A DNA stretch of 64,000 nucleotides from Corynebacterium uberis (GTDB lineage Bacteria; Actinomycetota; Actinomycetes; Mycobacteriales; Mycobacteriaceae). Positions within the stretch are counted from its first letter, which is position 1, and each line of letters starts with the position of its first letter. The notes under the pieces are model-generated. The model saw only the letters and a program-made list of their open reading frames with translations, was not told the DNA's origin and did not search any database. Location of the stretch: NCBI RefSeq assembly GCF_020616335.1, contig NZ_CP085051.1:806001-870000 (forward strand), in the 5' to 3' direction. Positions 54,730-64,000 of this stretch are shown in pieces. The position numbers and the translations under genes were made by a program.

Positions 54730-55824
54730 ATGAAGGCTGCCCGCTACCATGGCCGCACCGATGTGCGGATCGAGGACATTGACCACCAACCGCTGCGCGA
54801 GGGTACTGTGCGCATCGACGTCGCCTGGTGCGGCCTGTGCGGCTCCGACCTGCACGAATATCTGGAGGGCCCGTTTGCTTGCCCGCCGCCGGAGCGCCCC
54901 AATGCGGTCACAGGGGAGTCCATGCCGGTAACCCTGGGGCACGAGTTTTCTGGAGTTATCAGCGAGGTCGGCGCGGGGGTCAGTGACCTTGAGGTTGGCG
55001 ACCACGTGGTGGTGGAGCCCTATCTGCTCCCGGATTCGGTGGATACCAGCGACAACAACCCCACCTATCACCTGACTCCGGGGCTGAATTTCCTGGGCTT
55101 TGGGGGCGGTGGCGGGGGACTGCAGGAAAACGTGGTGGTGCCGCGCCGTTGGGTGCACAAGGTCTCTGAGCAGGTGCCGCTGGATGAGGCGGCGCTCATC
55201 GAGCCGGCGTCGGTGGCCTTCCACGCGGTGGAGCGCGCCGGCATCACGGCGGACAACGCGGCGGGAAAGACGGCGCTGATCGGCGGGGCGGGGCCTATTG
55301 GTCTACTTACCGCCGCGGTGCTCAAAGCGCTGGGCGCGCGGGTGATCGTCTCTGAGATCTCGGATCTGCGCCGCGCCAAAGCCCTGGAGTCCGGCGTGGC
55401 GGACGTGGCGCTGGATCCCCGGAAGGACGATGTGGTGGCGGAGGTAAGAAAGCTTTGCGACGCCCGCGGCGCCGACGTGGGCTTCGAATGTACCTCTGTG
55501 CAGGTGGTGCTCGACACCCTGCTGGATGCGGTGCGCCCGCAGGGAGTGATCACGGTGCTGTCCATCTGGGTCAAGCCTGCCGCGCTGAACCTGCACAAGG
55601 TGGTCATGCGGGAGCTTGAGATCCGCGGCACCATCGGTTACGTGCACACCCATCCGAAGGTCATTGCACTGGTGGAGTCCGGAAAATTGGACCTGCGGCC
55701 CTTCATTACCGCGAAGATCCCGCTGGAGGCGCTGATTTCTGAGGGCTTTGACACCCTGATTCACCACAATGAAAGTGCCGTGAAGATCCTGGTATCGCCC
55801 AGCGGTAGGGGAGTGGAATCCTAG
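54730..55824 (+). CDS. Zinc-dependent alcohol dehydrogenase, (R,R)-2,3-butanediol dehydrogenase-like
   Basis: A 364-residue medium-chain dehydrogenase. The catalytic zinc Cys-Gly-x-Asp-x-His is in WCGLCGSDLHEY, GHEFSGVISEVG provides the next ligands, the acidic EPA follows, and the cofactor loop is IGGAGPIGLLTAAVLKALGA with EISDLRRAKA downstream, pointing to NAD. The overall pattern fits butanediol/acetoin dehydrogenases. The structural-zinc Cys cluster appears reduced in the 80-120 region (only a few Cys). ATG 54730 has AAGAAAGGA upstream. Substrate not proven. Confidence 0.83.
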   Translation: MKAARYHGRTDVRIEDIDHQPLREGTVRIDVAWCGLCGSDLHEYLEGPFACPPPERPNAVTGESMPVTLGHEFSGVISEVGAGVSDLEVGDHVVVEPYLLPDSVDTSDNNPTYHLTPGLNFLGFGGGGGGLQENVVVPRRWVHKVSEQVPLDEAALIEPASVAFHAVERAGITADNAAGKTALIGGAGPIGLLTAAVLKALGARVIVSEISDLRRAKALESGVADVALDPRKDDVVAEVRKLCDARGADVGFECTSVQVVLDTLLDAVRPQGVITVLSIWVKPAALNLHKVVMRELEIRGTIGYVHTHPKVIALVESGKLDLRPFITAKIPLEALISEGFDTLIHHNESAVKILVSPSGRGVES

Positions 55825-55827
55825 CCG

Positions 55828-56562
55828 CTAGCGGTGAGCGTGCGGGTGCAGGCCGGCCTCGACGGCGTCGAGAAGAAAACGAATCTTGACGTCGAGGTTG
55901 CCGCGCTCGATCCAGGTGTCGTTGGGGCGCATGAACACCGTGGCATCAGGATCACCATCAGCAGGTTGGAGTGCGGCCGCGGCGCGGTCGACCCCGCGGC
56001 GCCCCTGCGCGTCAACCTGGCGCATTTGTTCCGTCATCAGGTGGGTGCCCAGCGTGATGTCTCCGATGAAATCGAGCATGAACTCAATGTCGTCGCCGGT
56101 GCCGGGAAAGTCCGCGGCGACGAGCGCGGCGGCGAGCTTGCGGATGTAGTCCTGGGCGTGGGCGTGGGCGCCGGGGGTGTTAATGATGGTGGCGGCAAGA
56201 CCTGGAACGGCACACAGCACCGTCCAGAAATCATCCGCGTAGCGTTCCAAAATGGCGCGTCACCCCGGTGCTTCGTGGCCGTCGGGGCCGTCTTGATCGT
56301 CCAGACCGTCTTGGGGTTGGGTGGCCGCGCGGGCAGGATCGGGGAATCGCGCGGAGACCTGGGCTAGGCAGCGGTCGACGAGCTCGTCGCGGGAGGCGAT
56401 GACCCGGTAGAGGGACGGGGCGGACACCCCGAGCTCAGAGGCAACACTGTTGAGAGTGAAGCGGTCCAATCCCTGGCTCAGTGCGGTCTCGATGACGGAG
56501 TCCAGTGTGAAAATCGGCCTTCTGCCTGAGGTGCGGCGCATACCCGACAGCCTAGTGCTCAT
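55828..56562 (-). pseudogene. TetR-family regulator broken by one in-frame stop
   Basis: The N-terminal half (from ATG 56562) has a clear helix-turn-helix (LDRFTLNSVASELGVSAPSLYRVIASRDELVDR). A TGA at 56262-56260 then interrupts it. The same frame continues with RAILERYADDFWTVLCAVPGLAAT and a full ligand-domain length to 55828. The codon context suggests a Trp (TGG) changed to TGA. The gene overlaps the ABC gene upstream by ATGA, so it ends an ABC-ABC-tetR operon. The stop leaves only a 100-residue N-terminal product. Confidence 0.8.
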
Positions 56563-58313
56563 CGCTTGGACAAGGTCCACCCGGCCGCTGCTTGCCTGCG
56601 CCGCCAAAACGCCGTGTATGGCCCAGGGTGTGCGATGAGCTGCTCATGGGTGCCCTGCTCGGCGACGCTGCCGTCCGGGTTGAGCACCACGATGGTATCG
56701 GCGGTGACCACGGTGGACAGCTTGTGGGCGATGACAATAAAGGTTGAGGTGGTGCGCAGTTCCTCCACGGAGGCGGTGATGGCGGCCTCATTGTCCGCGT
56801 CCAGCGCGGAGGTGGCTTCGTCAAAAAGCACGATGGGGGACTTCTTCAGCAGGGCGCGGGCGACGGAGACGCGCTGGCGCTCTCCGCCCGACAGGCTGCG
56901 CCCGGCCTCACCGACCCGGGTGTTCCATCCCTTTTCCATCCGCTGCGCGATGGTATCCACCCCGGCCAGGCTGGCAGCGTGGGCGATCTCCTCATCCGTG
57001 GCGTCCTCGCGGCCCACCCGGATGTTCTCCCACAGGGTGTCATCAAACAGATAGACGTCCTGGAAGACCAGGGACAGCTGCGTCATCAGGTCTGCTGTTG
57101 TCTGCTCGCGCACATCCACACCCCCGACGCGCACCGCACCGCTGTCAACGTCCCAGAATCGGGCGATCAGTCGCGCGATGGTGGTCTTTCCGGATCCGGA
57201 AGGTCCCACGATAGCCACCATGGTCCCGGGGGCAGCCTTCAGGCTCACATCGCGCACCACCGGGGTTTCGCCGTAGCCGAATGTCACGTGGTCCAACTCC
57301 ACGGAGCCGGGGGAGACCACAGGGGTGGATTCCGTTGGTTCCGGCAGGATCGGGGTGCTCATGATGTCCCGCGTTTCTGTCAGCGGTTGACGGGCCATTT
57401 CCACGCCCACCAGCATCTGGCCCATGTTGTCCAGGTTCCGGGAGAACCGGAGGGTCAGGCCAATGAAGGTGATGGCCGCCACGGCGGACATGGTGCCCGC
57501 TAATGCGCCGAGGGCGGCGATGATAACCAACACCACCACAACCATCTGGGTGACCATCCCTGTCAGGAGCAGGGCTCCCGAGGACACCCACAGGTCCCGG
57601 ATGGAGGCGGCGTGGTTGCGGCGGTGGGCCTGCGCCAAGGGGGCGAAGTCGCGGGAGTGTCCGGCGGCGCGCAGGGCCGGCTGGCAGGTGGCAAACTCCA
57701 CGATTCGGGAGGCGAGTTCCTGTTCGGTGGGGCGCACCCGCGCATTGGACCGGCGCTTAATGCGTTGGGCGAGCATCATGATCACGCCGGCTATCGGCCC
57801 GGCGATTGTCAGTGCCAGCCCCAGCCGGACATCCCAGAACCAGGAGCCGATGAGAATGATGAGCATCGCAGTGCCGTTGGTGATGATCACGGAGATGATG
57901 TGCGCGAGCGATTCGCCCACGGCCATAAAACCCGAGGACACCAGCTGGGAGATCGTGCCGGAGCGCTGGCGCCCAAACCATCCCAGCGGCAGGGTTGCCA
58001 GGTGGTCGCCCAGTGCGGTGTGGCCGGTGCGGATGAAGTCCATCGCGGCGGCGTATCCCACCACATTTTGCCGGTAGACCAGCACGCCGGTGACGGCGGC
58101 GAGGACCGCGAGAACAATCAGCCAGCCCCCGGCAGACAGACCGCGGCACGGCTGCCCGGTGCTCAAGGCTTCTACGAGCGGCAGGATGCTCAGCAGCGCG
58201 AGCCCTTCGAGGACTCCGGCGCACACGTTGAGCCAGATCGCCTGGGTGAGTTGCCGATTGCCGCGGGGGCTCAATTGTGAGCGAAAGACGTTGATCATCA
58301 GGGGGTCAGGCAT
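56559..58313 (-). CDS. ABC exporter-type half-transporter, second subunit
   Basis: A 584-residue protein with a six-segment membrane domain (residues about 20-310) fused to an ATPase. Walker A is VGPSGSGKTTIARL, Q-loop SLVFQDVYLFDD, signature SLSGGERQRVSVARALL, Walker B IVLFDEATSALD and the H-loop IVIAHKLSTV. It overlaps the first ABC gene by 8 nt, so they should form a heterodimer. Two-gene systems of this type include drug exporters and the IrtAB siderophore importers; no siderophore-interaction domain is present, and direction and cargo are unknown. Confidence 0.9.
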   Translation of the reverse strand: MPDPLMINVFRSQLSPRGNRQLTQAIWLNVCAGVLEGLALLSILPLVEALSTGQPCRGLSAGGWLIVLAVLAAVTGVLVYRQNVVGYAAAMDFIRTGHTALGDHLATLPLGWFGRQRSGTISQLVSSGFMAVGESLAHIISVIITNGTAMLIILIGSWFWDVRLGLALTIAGPIAGVIMMLAQRIKRRSNARVRPTEQELASRIVEFATCQPALRAAGHSRDFAPLAQAHRRNHAASIRDLWVSSGALLLTGMVTQMVVVVLVIIAALGALAGTMSAVAAITFIGLTLRFSRNLDNMGQMLVGVEMARQPLTETRDIMSTPILPEPTESTPVVSPGSVELDHVTFGYGETPVVRDVSLKAAPGTMVAIVGPSGSGKTTIARLIARFWDVDSGAVRVGGVDVREQTTADLMTQLSLVFQDVYLFDDTLWENIRVGREDATDEEIAHAASLAGVDTIAQRMEKGWNTRVGEAGRSLSGGERQRVSVARALLKKSPIVLFDEATSALDADNEAAITASVEELRTTSTFIVIAHKLSTVVTADTIVVLNPDGSVAEQGTHEQLIAHPGPYTAFWRRRQAAAGWTLSKR

Positions 58314-60114
58314 GGTGGGTTCCCATCAGTTCGTCGAGGGTGGCGTCGGTGATTTCTGCGCCGCTGAGCCGGCGGTGCAGTGTGCCATCGCGCAGGATGA
58401 GCAGTTGGTCAACGCCTCGTATCGTTTCGGGGCGGTGCGCGATGACCAAAACGGTCCGGCCGGCGGCCAGGCTGGTCAGCGCCGCCTGGATCTCTGCCTC
58501 GGTATCGGGGTCGGTGGAGGAGGTTGCCTCATCGAGGATGACCACGGGGGTATCTGCCAGGATGGCGCGGGCAATGGCGATGCGCTGCGCCTGCCCGCCG
58601 GACAGGCGGCAGTCCTGCCCGTAGACGGCGTCGAGGCCGATGCTGCGAAGATCGTCTGCGATGTGGGCGGCGCGCGCGGCGTCCCACACCTCTTCGTCGC
58701 TGGCGGTGGGCCGGGCGAGCCGGATGTTGTCCCGCAGCGAGATGCGCAGCAGCTGCGGGTCCTGAAGCACGAAGGATACGTGCTGGTAAAGCACCTCTTC
58801 GGGCAGGTCGCGCAGGTCCACGCCGCCGAGTCGGATGACGCCGGAATCCGGGTCCTGGAAGCGGGCGAGCATCGTCGCTGCGGTGGATTTTCCGGATCCC
58901 GACGGCCCGATCAGGGCCGTAACCGTGCCGGGCTCCAGGACGAAACTCAGCTTATCGACGCCCACCTGCTCACCGTAGGAGAAGCTCACGTCCGCGAACT
59001 CCACACGGGCGTCGGCCGGTCGCGCCCCTGCGTCGTCGGCACGGGGCAGCACGTCGATGGACAACGCCTCGCTGATGCGCAGGGCTGCCCCTCCAGCGAG
59101 CTGATAGGACCACATCGACCGGGTGATGGTGTCGATGGTGCCGGGGACCACCAGCGCGATGAGCGTGGTGGCCACCACGTCGAAGGGGCTCACCCACCCC
59201 TGGTGGACCATCCAGGCCCCGCCGCCGACGTTGACCAGCGCCAGCACGGGCACGCTGATCAGGCCTTGGGAAATGGCGGAGCCGCGAATGAGCGGGCCGC
59301 ACCAGGCCTCGTAGAACTCGGAGAATTCCCTGGCCGCGGTGGCAAACCTGCCATGGGCGCGGCCGACCTTGCCAAAGGCCTTGACTACCTGGATGCCGTC
59401 AACAAACTCGACGGCGCGGGCAGACACCGTGCCCAGGCGGGTATCCATCTCTGCGGTCTTTGGCCCCATGTCCTTGGTCATGAGCATTTGCATGACCAGG
59501 TAGATGGGGATGACGGCCATGGTGAGAATCCCCAGGCGCCAATCGACGATGAAGGCGTAGCCCACCAGGGCCAGCGGGGTGATTGCGGCGGCGGCCACCT
59601 CTACAGGTGCGTGGGCGATGAGCTGGTGGAGTGTTTCCACATCATCTTGAACGGCTTTGCGCACGCGGCCGGACGTCTGGGAGCTAAACCAGCTCAGCGG
59701 GGCCCTGGCGAGCCGGCCTTCGAGGCGGGTGCGCAGGATCTCGCGCAGGGTGACGTCCGCGAAGTGGGTGACCAACAGGCCGGCAAAAAGGCAGCCCAAT
59801 TGGCAGAGGAATGCGGTGATGAGCACCTGTACCAAGAAGTGGACCCGGTCCGGGTCGGGCTCGGTTGCTGCTAAGGCCTCGCCGAGGCGCACCAGCGCGA
59901 CGTAGGGGGCGATGGCCAGCAGGCCGGACGCGGCGCCGAGCACGCGCCCCAAGGTGACGCGCGCTGCCACGGGCTTCATCAGGTCTTTCAGGGCCGCGTT
60001 TCCGGCCTTGCGCTGCTGTGCTGGAGTGAGTGCGTCTGCTGCCGTTGTGGTGTCCGTGCCTGCGCCAGCGGGGGTGGCGGTAGTGGTCGCCGGGGAGGGG
60101 TCTGGCTGAGTCAT
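58306..60114 (-). CDS. ABC exporter-type half-transporter, first subunit
   Basis: A 602-residue half-transporter with a 45-residue Thr/Ala-rich N-terminal tail, six membrane segments and an ATPase. Walker A is IGPSGSGKSTAATML, signature RLSGGQAQRIAIARAIL and Walker B VVILDEATSSTD; the switch His lies in VIAHRPETI. It is the first gene of the operon with the second ABC gene and the interrupted tetR gene. The operator-like palindrome at 60159-60174 lies 45-60 bp upstream. Confidence 0.9.
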   Translation of the reverse strand: MTQPDPSPATTTATPAGAGTDTTTAADALTPAQQRKAGNAALKDLMKPVAARVTLGRVLGAASGLLAIAPYVALVRLGEALAATEPDPDRVHFLVQVLITAFLCQLGCLFAGLLVTHFADVTLREILRTRLEGRLARAPLSWFSSQTSGRVRKAVQDDVETLHQLIAHAPVEVAAAAITPLALVGYAFIVDWRLGILTMAVIPIYLVMQMLMTKDMGPKTAEMDTRLGTVSARAVEFVDGIQVVKAFGKVGRAHGRFATAAREFSEFYEAWCGPLIRGSAISQGLISVPVLALVNVGGGAWMVHQGWVSPFDVVATTLIALVVPGTIDTITRSMWSYQLAGGAALRISEALSIDVLPRADDAGARPADARVEFADVSFSYGEQVGVDKLSFVLEPGTVTALIGPSGSGKSTAATMLARFQDPDSGVIRLGGVDLRDLPEEVLYQHVSFVLQDPQLLRISLRDNIRLARPTASDEEVWDAARAAHIADDLRSIGLDAVYGQDCRLSGGQAQRIAIARAILADTPVVILDEATSSTDPDTEAEIQAALTSLAAGRTVLVIAHRPETIRGVDQLLILRDGTLHRRLSGAEITDATLDELMGTHHA

Positions 60115-60158
60115 GTTGTCCGTCCAGGGGTGGGATGTGCTGCTGAGCCTACTCTAAT

Positions 60159-60174
60159 ACTAAATGCATTAAGT
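60159..60174. promoter_or_regulatory. Probable operator ACTAAATGCATTAAGT
   Basis: A 16-bp palindrome with one mismatched pair, AT-rich in a GC-rich genome, overlapping the likely -10 (TAGTAT on the minus strand) of the ABC-ABC-tetR operon. It is a natural site for the TetR protein encoded in that operon. Confidence 0.55.
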
Positions 60175-60205
60175 TATTCGACTCACCACCCCCGGACGGG
60201 GTCAC

Positions 60206-60508
60206 CTACAGCTCGACGGGCTCGTACTCCCGCGGGGTGACAGCCATCCCGGAGCCGGACTCCTTAGCCGCCTGCGCCTTGGCGGCATGGGCCTCGGCCG
60301 TGGCGTCCAGCCAGGCGTGCAGATCCTCGGCGCTGCGCCAGCGGGTGATCACTAGGTACGTGTCCGCATCCTTGGCCGGGCGCAACAGCTCAAAGGACTC
60401 AAAGCCGGGGGCGGTGTCCACGGCCTTTTTCCGCGCGGCAAAGCGCTGCTCGATCTCAGCTTCCGCCCCGGCAGGGAAAGAAAGCTCAGTAATGCTGACG
60501 TAGCTCAT
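60206..60508 (-). CDS. Antibiotic biosynthesis monooxygenase (ABM) domain protein
   Basis: A 100-residue ferredoxin-like-fold protein: MSYVSITELSFPAGAEAEIEQRF, PGFESFELLRPAKDADTYLVITRWRSAEDLHAWL and a C-terminal helix. This pattern is shared by ABM monooxygenases and heme-degrading MhuD/HmoA enzymes. The conserved Asn and His needed for heme cleavage are not evident, so the reaction is open. ATG 60508 has GGAGG 7 nt upstream. Confidence 0.83.
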   Translation of the reverse strand: MSYVSITELSFPAGAEAEIEQRFAARKKAVDTAPGFESFELLRPAKDADTYLVITRWRSAEDLHAWLDATAEAHAAKAQAAKESGSGMAVTPREYEPVEL

Positions 60509-60576
60509 GAGTGCCTCCGTTTCGGTGAGGTGAGGATTACCCACCCCACAGTACGCGTGCCCAAGGGTGAGGGGAA

Positions 60577-60592
60577 GGGGGCGTCGACAAGC
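60577..60592 (+). repeat. Dispersed 16-mer, one mismatch (GGGGGCGTCGACAAGC)
   Basis: A copy of the intergenic motif between the divergent ABM and formate dehydrogenase genes. Confidence 0.55.
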
Positions 60593-60665
60593 GGGAGGCT
60601 ATCCTTACCTGCGGTTTTACGCGAACCGGTAATATGACAAACGTACTATTTGGGTACTAATCTTG

Positions 60666-63600
60666 ATGATTATGTCTGCTCTCAGTCCTCTCAACTGGCC
60701 AGTTCTGCGCCAGTTGCGCGCTGGTGACGCGTTTGGCCGGGATGAAAACACCCGCTCCCGCAAATCCCGCACCCTCACTCCCCGCAACGCCCACGCGGAC
60801 CGGGTCGTGCAATCCGTCTGTCCCTTCTGCGCCGTGGGCTGTGGCCAACGCGTATACGTCAAAGACGAGCGCGTCATCCAGATCGAGGGCGACCCAGATT
60901 CGCCGATCTCCCGCGGCCGCCTGTGTCCCAAGGGCTCAGCCTCCGAGCAGCTGGTCAACTCCGCGTCCCGGTGCACCGACGTGCTCTACCGCGCGCCGCA
61001 CGCCACCGAATGGCAAAAGATTGACCTGGACACGGCCACCGACATGATCGCTGACCGCTTCGTGGAAGCCCGGCGCAAGGGCTGGCAGGACTTCGACGAA
61101 TACGGCAATCGTGTCAACCGCACCATGGGCATCGCCGGACTGGGCGGAGCGACGCTGGACAATGAGGAAAACTACCTCATTAAGAAACTCTTTACCGCCG
61201 CAGGGGCAATTCAGCTGGAAAACCAGGCCCGCATATGACACTCTGCCACGGTTCCCAGTTTGGGATCCTCCTTTGGCCGTGGCGGCGCAACTCAGCCGCT
61301 GCAGGATATGGCGAATGCTGACCTCATTCTGATCCAAGGATCAAACATGGCAGAGGCCCACCCCGTGGGCTTCCAATGGGTCATCGAAGCAAAGCGTCGT
61401 GGTGCGAAGATTATCCATGTGGATCCGCGCTTTACCCGCACCTCCGCGGTGGCACACAAGCACATTGCTATCCGTGGTGGCACGGACGTGGTGCTGCTCG
61501 GCGCGTTGATTAAGTACGTCCTGGATAACGAGTACTACTTCCACGACTACGTCCTGGCCTATACCAACGCCTCAACGATCATTAATCGTGATTTTGAGGA
61601 CACCGAAGACCTCGACGGAATCTTCTCCGGCTACGACCCGGAGACCGGAAAGTACGACTTTGAAACCTGGGGCTACGAGCCCGCCAAGGGCCTGGGCCCG
61701 GACGCCGCGCAGTGGAACGTCGAGCGCGATGAGACGCTGCAAGACCCCAACACGGTCTTCCAGATTCTCAAGCGCCACTACTCGCGCTACACCCCGGAAA
61801 TGGTGGAAGAAATCTGCGGCATCCCGCCGGAGGACTTCCAATACCTGGCGGATTCCATCGTGGAAAACTCCGGGCGCGAACGCACCACGTGCATGGCCTA
61901 CGCCCTGGGCTGGACCCAGCACACCCTGGGTGCGCAATTCATTCGCACCTCGGCCATTTTGCAGTTGCTCATGGGCAATATCGGACGCCCCGGCTCCGGC
62001 ATCATGGCGCTGCGCGGGCACGCCTCCATTCAGGGCTCCACGGACATTCCCACGCTGTTTAACCTGCTGCCGGGATATCTGCCCATGCCCACCACCAAGG
62101 AGCCGACGTTTAAGGAATACCTGGCAAACGTCAACGCCCCGGACCAAAAGGGCTTCTGGCAGCTCGGCGACACCTATGCGGTGAGTCTGCTGAAGGCCTA
62201 CTTCGGTGACGCCGCCACCGAAGCCAACGGCTTTGGGTATGACTTCTTACCCAAACTCACCGGCCCGCAGTCGACGTACCACACGCTGCAAAACATGCTC
62301 GCCGATAAGGTGGACGGCTACTTTGTGTTCGGCCAAAACCCGGCCGTGGCACAATCGCATGGCCGGCTGCAGCGCATGGCACTGTCACACCTGAAATGGA
62401 TGGTCATCCGGGACTTCCAGCTCATTGAAACCGCGACGTTCTGGAAGGATTCCCCCGAAATCAAGCGCGGGGACATGGCCACCGAGGACATTGCCACCGA
62501 GGTGTTCTATCTGCCCGCGGCCAACCACGTGGAAAAATCCGGCACGTTCACCCAGACGCAGCGCATGCTCCAGTGGCGCTTCCAGGCGGTCGAACCGCCA
62601 GGAGACGCGGAAAGCGAGTTGGACTTCTTCCACCGCCTGGGCTGCAAGATCCGGGAGCGGCTGGCCGGGTCCACGGACCCGCGCGACCGCGCGCTACTGA
62701 ACATGACGTGGGACTATCCCGTGGATGACCGCGGCGAGGTCATCGCCGAAAACGTGCTCAAGGAGATCAACGGCTACTACCTCACCGGCGAGCACGCCGG
62801 GGAGCTGCTGCCCAACTACCTGGCTATGAAGGCGGACGGGTCTACCTCCGGCGGCTGCTGGATCTACTCCGGCGTCTTCGCTGACGGCATCAACCGCTCC
62901 ATGCTCAAGCGACCTCGCTCGGCCGACGAGTGGGGCTGGGTGTGGCCGCTCAACCGCAAGATGCTGTACAACCGTGCCTCGGCGGACCCGGAGGGCAAGC
63001 CGTGGTCGGAGCGCAAGAAGTACATCTGGTGGGACGAGGAGCAGCGCCGGTGGGTCGGCGATGACGTCCCGGACTTCCCGGCGACCACGCCCCCGGACTT
63101 TGTTCCGGAGCCGGACGCCGTGGGCCCGGCCGCGCTGGCCGGCTCGGACGCCTTTGTCATGCAGCCCGACGGCAAGGGCTGGCTCTTCGCACCCACGGGC
63201 ATGGTGGACGGGCCGATGCCCACCCACTATGAGCCGCAGGAATCTCCCATGCCCAACCTGCTCTATGACCAGCAGCAATCGCCGACGCGGTTGACGTTCC
63301 CGCATGAGGACAACCTCTCGGCGCCGACTGCCGGCGAGCCGGGCGCGGAAGTCTACCCGTTCGCGTTTTCTACCTACAGGTTGACGGAGCACTACACCTC
63401 CGGGGCGATGAGCCGACGACTGCCGTTCCTGGCGGAGCTGCAGCCGGAGCTGTTCTGCGAAGTCTCGCCCACATTGGCGCGCCAGCGGGGCCTGGAAAAC
63501 GGCGGCTGGGCAACAATCGTCTCGCCGCGTGCGGCCATTGAGGCCCGAGTGTTGGTCTCTGACCGCATCACCACCATGAAGGTGGGCGGACGCGAGTATG

Positions 63601-63977
63601 AGCAGATTGGTCTGCCGTACCACTTTGGGCAGTCCGATACCACCGCGGTGACCGGCGATAGCCCGAATGACCTGCTGGGCATCACCTTGGACCCCAACAC
63701 CTCTATCCAGGCCTCCAAGGTGGGCGCCTGTGACATCCGTGCGGGCCGGCGCCCTCACGGCAAGGAGTTGGTGGATCTGGTGCGCGCCTACCAGGAGGCC
63801 GCGGGCCTGACCACGGCCACCGGCAACCGCCTGGTTACGGTGTCCAAGGAGGATTTGGAGGCCTCCGAGGAGGCGGGCGAGGGCGCCGGCCAGGGCCCGC
63901 AGCAGGATCAGTCTGAGGTGGGTCGTCCAGAGATGCCCACCACCCACGGCGCAACCGCCAAGAACGGAGATGCATAA
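60666..63977 (+). CDS. Formate dehydrogenase alpha subunit with selenocysteine (TGA at 61236)
   Basis: A 1103-residue molybdopterin oxidoreductase read through one in-frame TGA. The 4Fe-4S site is C52PFCAVGC59 with C87 in GRLCPKG. The TGA is codon 191 in the context ENQARI-U-HSATV, which matches the ARV-U-HGPTV active site of FDH-N/O type enzymes. The frame is the same before and after it, and the downstream part (AEAHPVGFQWVIEAKRRGAKIIHVDPRFTRTSAVA) is fully conserved-looking. No Tat signal is seen, so the enzyme is probably cytoplasmic or faces inward. ATG 60672 is an alternative start. The next gene starts 4 bp after the stop. Confidence 0.9.
61236..61283 (+). promoter_or_regulatory. Selenocysteine codon and SECIS-like hairpin
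   Basis: TGA 61236-61238 is followed at 61250-61268 by the hairpin GGTTCCCA-GTT-TGGGATCC (one mismatch). An outer 7-bp stem GCCACGG/CCGTGGC (61245-61251 and 61277-61283) partly competes with it. The apical loop starts with G and lies about 20 nt after the TGA, the spacing used by bacterial SECIS elements. Confidence 0.65.
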
Positions 63978-63980
63978 GCG

Positions 63981-64000
63981 GTGACTAGCAGTTTCCTCAC
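63981..64000 (+). CDS. Start of the next gene, cut by the window end
   Basis: GTG 63981 follows GAACGGAG by 12 nt and opens a frame (VTSSFL) that runs off the end. By analogy with other formate dehydrogenase operons it could be the iron-sulfur beta subunit, but six codons cannot show this. Confidence 0.35.

Noticed and set aside
61200..61290. Frameshift or pseudogene reading of the formate dehydrogenase
   Set aside because: The frame is identical on both sides of the TGA and the stop falls exactly at the Sec/Cys position, so selenocysteine is the simpler explanation.

Overview
The window comes from a high-GC actinobacterium, most probably a Corynebacterium. The evidence is a mycothiol S-conjugate amidase (mca), an LGFP-repeat lipoprotein, PhoH2, DUF501, DUF4245 and DUF4307 genes, and the blocks mfd-mazG-transglycosylase-eno, divIC-DUF501-ppx, greA-DUF4307-mca-uppS-coaA-glyA, fumC-glpX-DUF4245-xseBA-ispH and ychF, which are typical of that genus. 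The species cannot be named from this sequence alone. Many starts look leaderless: a TANNNT -10 hexamer lies 7 or 8 nt before the ATG or GTG.

Layout. 0.1-10.9 kb: tRNA-Gln, DCC oxidoreductase, TetR, mfd, two copies of a palindromic element, an APC amino acid transporter, mazG (with a 9-bp tandem repeat), a secreted transglycosylase and eno. 11.0-19.0 kb: an accessory block between eno and divIC. It holds a small membrane protein, a TctA-like carboxylate permease, the three lower mevalonate pathway enzymes (mevalonate kinase, diphosphomevalonate decarboxylase, phosphomevalonate kinase), a Mn/Zn ABC transporter and its MntR-type regulator. 19.1-36.2 kb: cell division, polyphosphate, lipid, transcription, mycothiol, isoprenoid, CoA and one-carbon genes, a frameshifted SGNH hydrolase with a G9 tract, and PhoH2. 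36.4-40.0 kb: an MFS/TetR pair and a small prophage remnant (scaffold-like fragment, tRNA-like element, toxin-immunity remnant). 40.2-50.8 kb: fumC, glpX, xseBA, ispH, rmuC, an AI-2E family permease and ychF. 50.8-54.4 kb: decayed toxin-antitoxin genes and small accessory genes. 54.7-60.5 kb: a 2,3-butanediol-type dehydrogenase and an ABC exporter pair coupled to a TetR gene broken by one stop codon. 60.7-64.0 kb: a large formate dehydrogenase with an in-frame TGA that reads as selenocysteine.

How the genes fit together. Four observations stand out. (1) The TctA-like permease and the mvk-mvaD-pmk genes form what looks like one transcription unit. The same genome carries ispH of the MEP route, and no HMG-CoA synthase or reductase is present here, so import and salvage of external mevalonate is a testable idea. 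(2) The formate dehydrogenase is a probable selenoprotein, with hairpins just after the TGA. (3) A short motif, GCTTATCGACGCCCCC, recurs in at least nine intergenic sites. (4) mca appears to be preceded by a leaderless, cysteine-containing upstream ORF that overlaps its start.
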